From a virus: a stretch of 20,688 nucleotides of DNA. The first letter of the stretch is position 1, and every line of letters begins with the position of its first letter. The notes below the pieces were generated by a model that saw nothing but the letters and a program-made list of their open reading frames with translations, did not search any database and was not told the origin of the DNA. This document shows positions 19,421-20,688 of the stretch, piece after piece. The DNA is taken from the IMG/VR virus record IMGVR_UViG_3300030099_004443, positions 1 to 20,688 of that record; one strand, given 5' to 3'. Both the position numbers and the translations under genes were made by a program.

Positions 19421-19441
19421 ATACGAATGAACGAAGATAAT
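19412..19441 (+). promoter_or_regulatory. Bipartite element, copy 6
   Basis: ACAATATAAATACGA, nine bases, then GATAAT. It overlaps the end of the 18965 gene and the first candidate ATG (19427) of the next. If it is a promoter, the in-frame ATGs at 19448 and 19451, just after GATAAT, are the better translation starts. Confidence 0.6.
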
Positions 19442-19747
19442 AATGATATGATGCCAAAAGATTTTTATAATGATAAAATGTTAGATGAACTAACTGATAA
19501 AGTATTAGACAGATTAATACAAAAAGCAGCTAGTCCACAGTGGCATCAATATAATTCACCTATGACACTAGGCGAGTTAATAAAAGGACAATTGCCTTTT
19601 AAGGAAACAGAAGAAGAGTTCTTAGTAGGCGAAATGGCTAGGCTAACAACATTATTAAATATGTATGAAGGCAAAGAAGAATATATGAAGGCCGCAATAA
19701 TAAAAAGAAAACTAGATATAATAACAAATAAACTAAATAACCTATGA
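19427..19747 (+). CDS. Hypothetical protein with UVR-like C-terminal helix pair
   Basis: The protein has 106 residues from the first ATG, or 98-99 from ATGs at 19451/19448. The later starts are attractive because the first lies inside bipartite copy 6. The sequence is helical and acidic. The end, EEYMKAAIIKRKLDIITNKL, resembles the UVR helical hairpin by which UvrB and some chaperone partners bind others. A degenerate SPMTLGELIKGQLPF turn lies in the centre. The function is unknown. Its stop overlaps the ligase start as ATGA, so it may work with it. Confidence 0.55.
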   Translation: MNEDNNDMMPKDFYNDKMLDELTDKVLDRLIQKAASPQWHQYNSPMTLGELIKGQLPFKETEEEFLVGEMARLTTLLNMYEGKEEYMKAAIIKRKLDIITNKLNNL

Positions 19748-20577
19748 TGAAACCAATGCTAGCACATAAGTTCGATGACAGTCGTGTTGACTGGTCTCAA
19801 CCTGTGTACATACAACCTAAACTAGACGGCGTCCGCTGTCTGTTTACAAAAGATGGTGCGTACTCACGTAACCACAAACAATTTATGAACGTTAGACATA
19901 TTGAAATGGCTCTCAAACCTTTCTTTGATCAACACCCTGACGTTATACTCGACGGCGAGTTATACAATCACAAACTAAAACGTGATTTTGAAAAGATTAT
20001 ATCATTAGTTCGTAAGCAAAAGCCTACTGATACTGATAGACTAGATGCTCAGCATCTTGTACAGTTTCATGTATACGATTACTTCGATGGAGTAATGTAT
20101 GACTCTTACAGTACAAGACAAGATCAACTAGCTTGTTCTAATATATATGGCCCTTGTGTCAGATATGTTGAAACACACCTAGTTAAAAGCTACGATATAG
20201 CTAGAGCTAATCACAAAGTATATCTTGAAGATGGCTACGAAGGTAGTATTATCAGACTAGATGGTCTATACAAACACGGTAGGTCTTACGATCTAATGAA
20301 GTTCAAAGACTTCAGTGATGCTGAAGCAACTATCATTGGTTATGAAGTAGGTAAAGGTAAAAGGACAGGCACATTGGGCAAGTTCATCATGCTAGATGAC
20401 GAAGGTATTAAGTTCGGTTGTCCACCCGGACGTGGATATACCTACAAGGATTTAGCAAGTATGCTCACCAATATTGATTGGTTTATTGGCCAACGTGCTA
20501 CCTTTACTTATTTTCAAAGAACACAAGCAGGTTCATACAGACACCCGCTTTTTAAAACTGTACGCAACTATGAATAA
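19744..20577 (+). CDS. ATP-dependent DNA ligase
   Basis: The protein has 277 residues, the size of minimal phage ligases. The nucleotidyltransferase motifs are complete and in order. Motif I is KLDGVR with the adenylated Lys26, motif III LDGEL (69-73), motif IIIa FHVYDYF (108-114), motif IV EGSIIR (166-171) and motif V LMKFKDF (184-190). The rest, from about 192, is an OB-fold domain with LGKFIM and the final TFTYFQRT. There is no N-terminal DNA-binding domain. It seals nicks with ATP, most likely joining Okazaki fragments or repaired DNA in phage replication. Two adjacent ATGs could start it, and the first overlaps the upstream stop (ATGA). It has all the residues expected for activity. Confidence 0.93.
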   Translation: MMKPMLAHKFDDSRVDWSQPVYIQPKLDGVRCLFTKDGAYSRNHKQFMNVRHIEMALKPFFDQHPDVILDGELYNHKLKRDFEKIISLVRKQKPTDTDRLDAQHLVQFHVYDYFDGVMYDSYSTRQDQLACSNIYGPCVRYVETHLVKSYDIARANHKVYLEDGYEGSIIRLDGLYKHGRSYDLMKFKDFSDAEATIIGYEVGKGKRTGTLGKFIMLDDEGIKFGCPPGRGYTYKDLASMLTNIDWFIGQRATFTYFQRTQAGSYRHPLFKTVRNYE

Positions 20578-20605
20578 AGACGAATTAATAACAGGTACAT
20601 TATGA
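20570..20605 (+). CDS. Eleven-codon coupling micro-ORF
   Basis: MNKDELITGTL starts inside the last codons of the ligase gene and ends in an ATGA overlap with the next ATG at 20602. It could carry ribosomes across the 24-base gap. It may equally be chance. Confidence 0.25.
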   Translation: MNKDELITGTL

Positions 20606-20688
20606 ATATATTTTACTTAGATGAATGTCCTGACAAAGCAGCTAGACTACAATACAATAAACATGTGGTCAAGATGATACTTGAGTCA
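20602..20688 (+). CDS. Conserved phage protein, N-terminus only (runs off right edge)
   Basis: Twenty-nine residues are visible: MNIFYLDECPDKAARLQYNK, then HVVKMILES. The pattern M-N-I-F-x-L-x-x-x-P...A...K-H-V-V-K-M-I-L-E begins a family I recall from many marine phages, of uncertain function. The frame continues beyond the window. ATG follows ACATT with no Shine-Dalgarno sequence. Confidence 0.6.
   Translation, partial: MNIFYLDECPDKAARLQYNKHVVKMILES

Overview
The window is part of an AT-rich, tightly packed genome of a tailed double-stranded DNA bacteriophage, most likely marine. The left two thirds (1-14277) is one long leftward block that reads, in transcription order: small proteins, groEL, groES, a winged-helix-like protein, a holin, small and large fibre or virion proteins, two giant Thr/Ser/Asn repeat proteins interleaved with modifying enzymes, small proteins, a possible small terminase, and the start of the large terminase. 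The right third (14590-20688) is a rightward block of many tiny, mostly unrecognised genes ending in an ATP-dependent DNA ligase. That layout is typical of a virion/lysis block facing an early or replication block across a divergent control region (14278-14589).

Most starts lack a Shine-Dalgarno sequence and are preceded instead by A/T-rich leaders. Many adjacent genes overlap as ATGA or TAATG, so translational coupling is common. The SD-poor starts, together with the style of the terminase, suggest a phage of Bacteroidetes/Flavobacteriia. This is an inference.

Region 1980-8725 is the most distinctive. Two proteins of 661 and 768 residues are built almost wholly of short Thr-rich units of the type T-T-F-N-T-S-R-S-T, with repeat spacings that are nearly always even. 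Interleaved with them are a class I methyltransferase with a spermidine-synthase-like motif, a second methyltransferase resembling guanidinoacetate/arginine N-methyltransferases, and a GT-B-like glycosyl or phosphoglycosyl transferase with a KPHP motif. I propose a fibre plus fibre-modification cassette. Upstream of it (8787-11048) are a conventional NILDGVT-repeat fibre protein and small virion proteins.

The rightward block carries two further unusual things. First, six copies of a bipartite element, ACAAYWYAAATACGA-N9-GATAAT, have fixed geometry, sit at gene junctions, and look like phage-specific promoters. Second, two tRNA-like elements (15042-15106 and 17239-17314) have canonical T arms and acceptor stems but no convincing anticodon arm. 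The second lies in a ~380-base non-coding stretch that also holds a 10-bp-stem RNA with a possible pseudoknot. A strongly acidic protein with no arginine (17756-18211) is a candidate DNA mimic.
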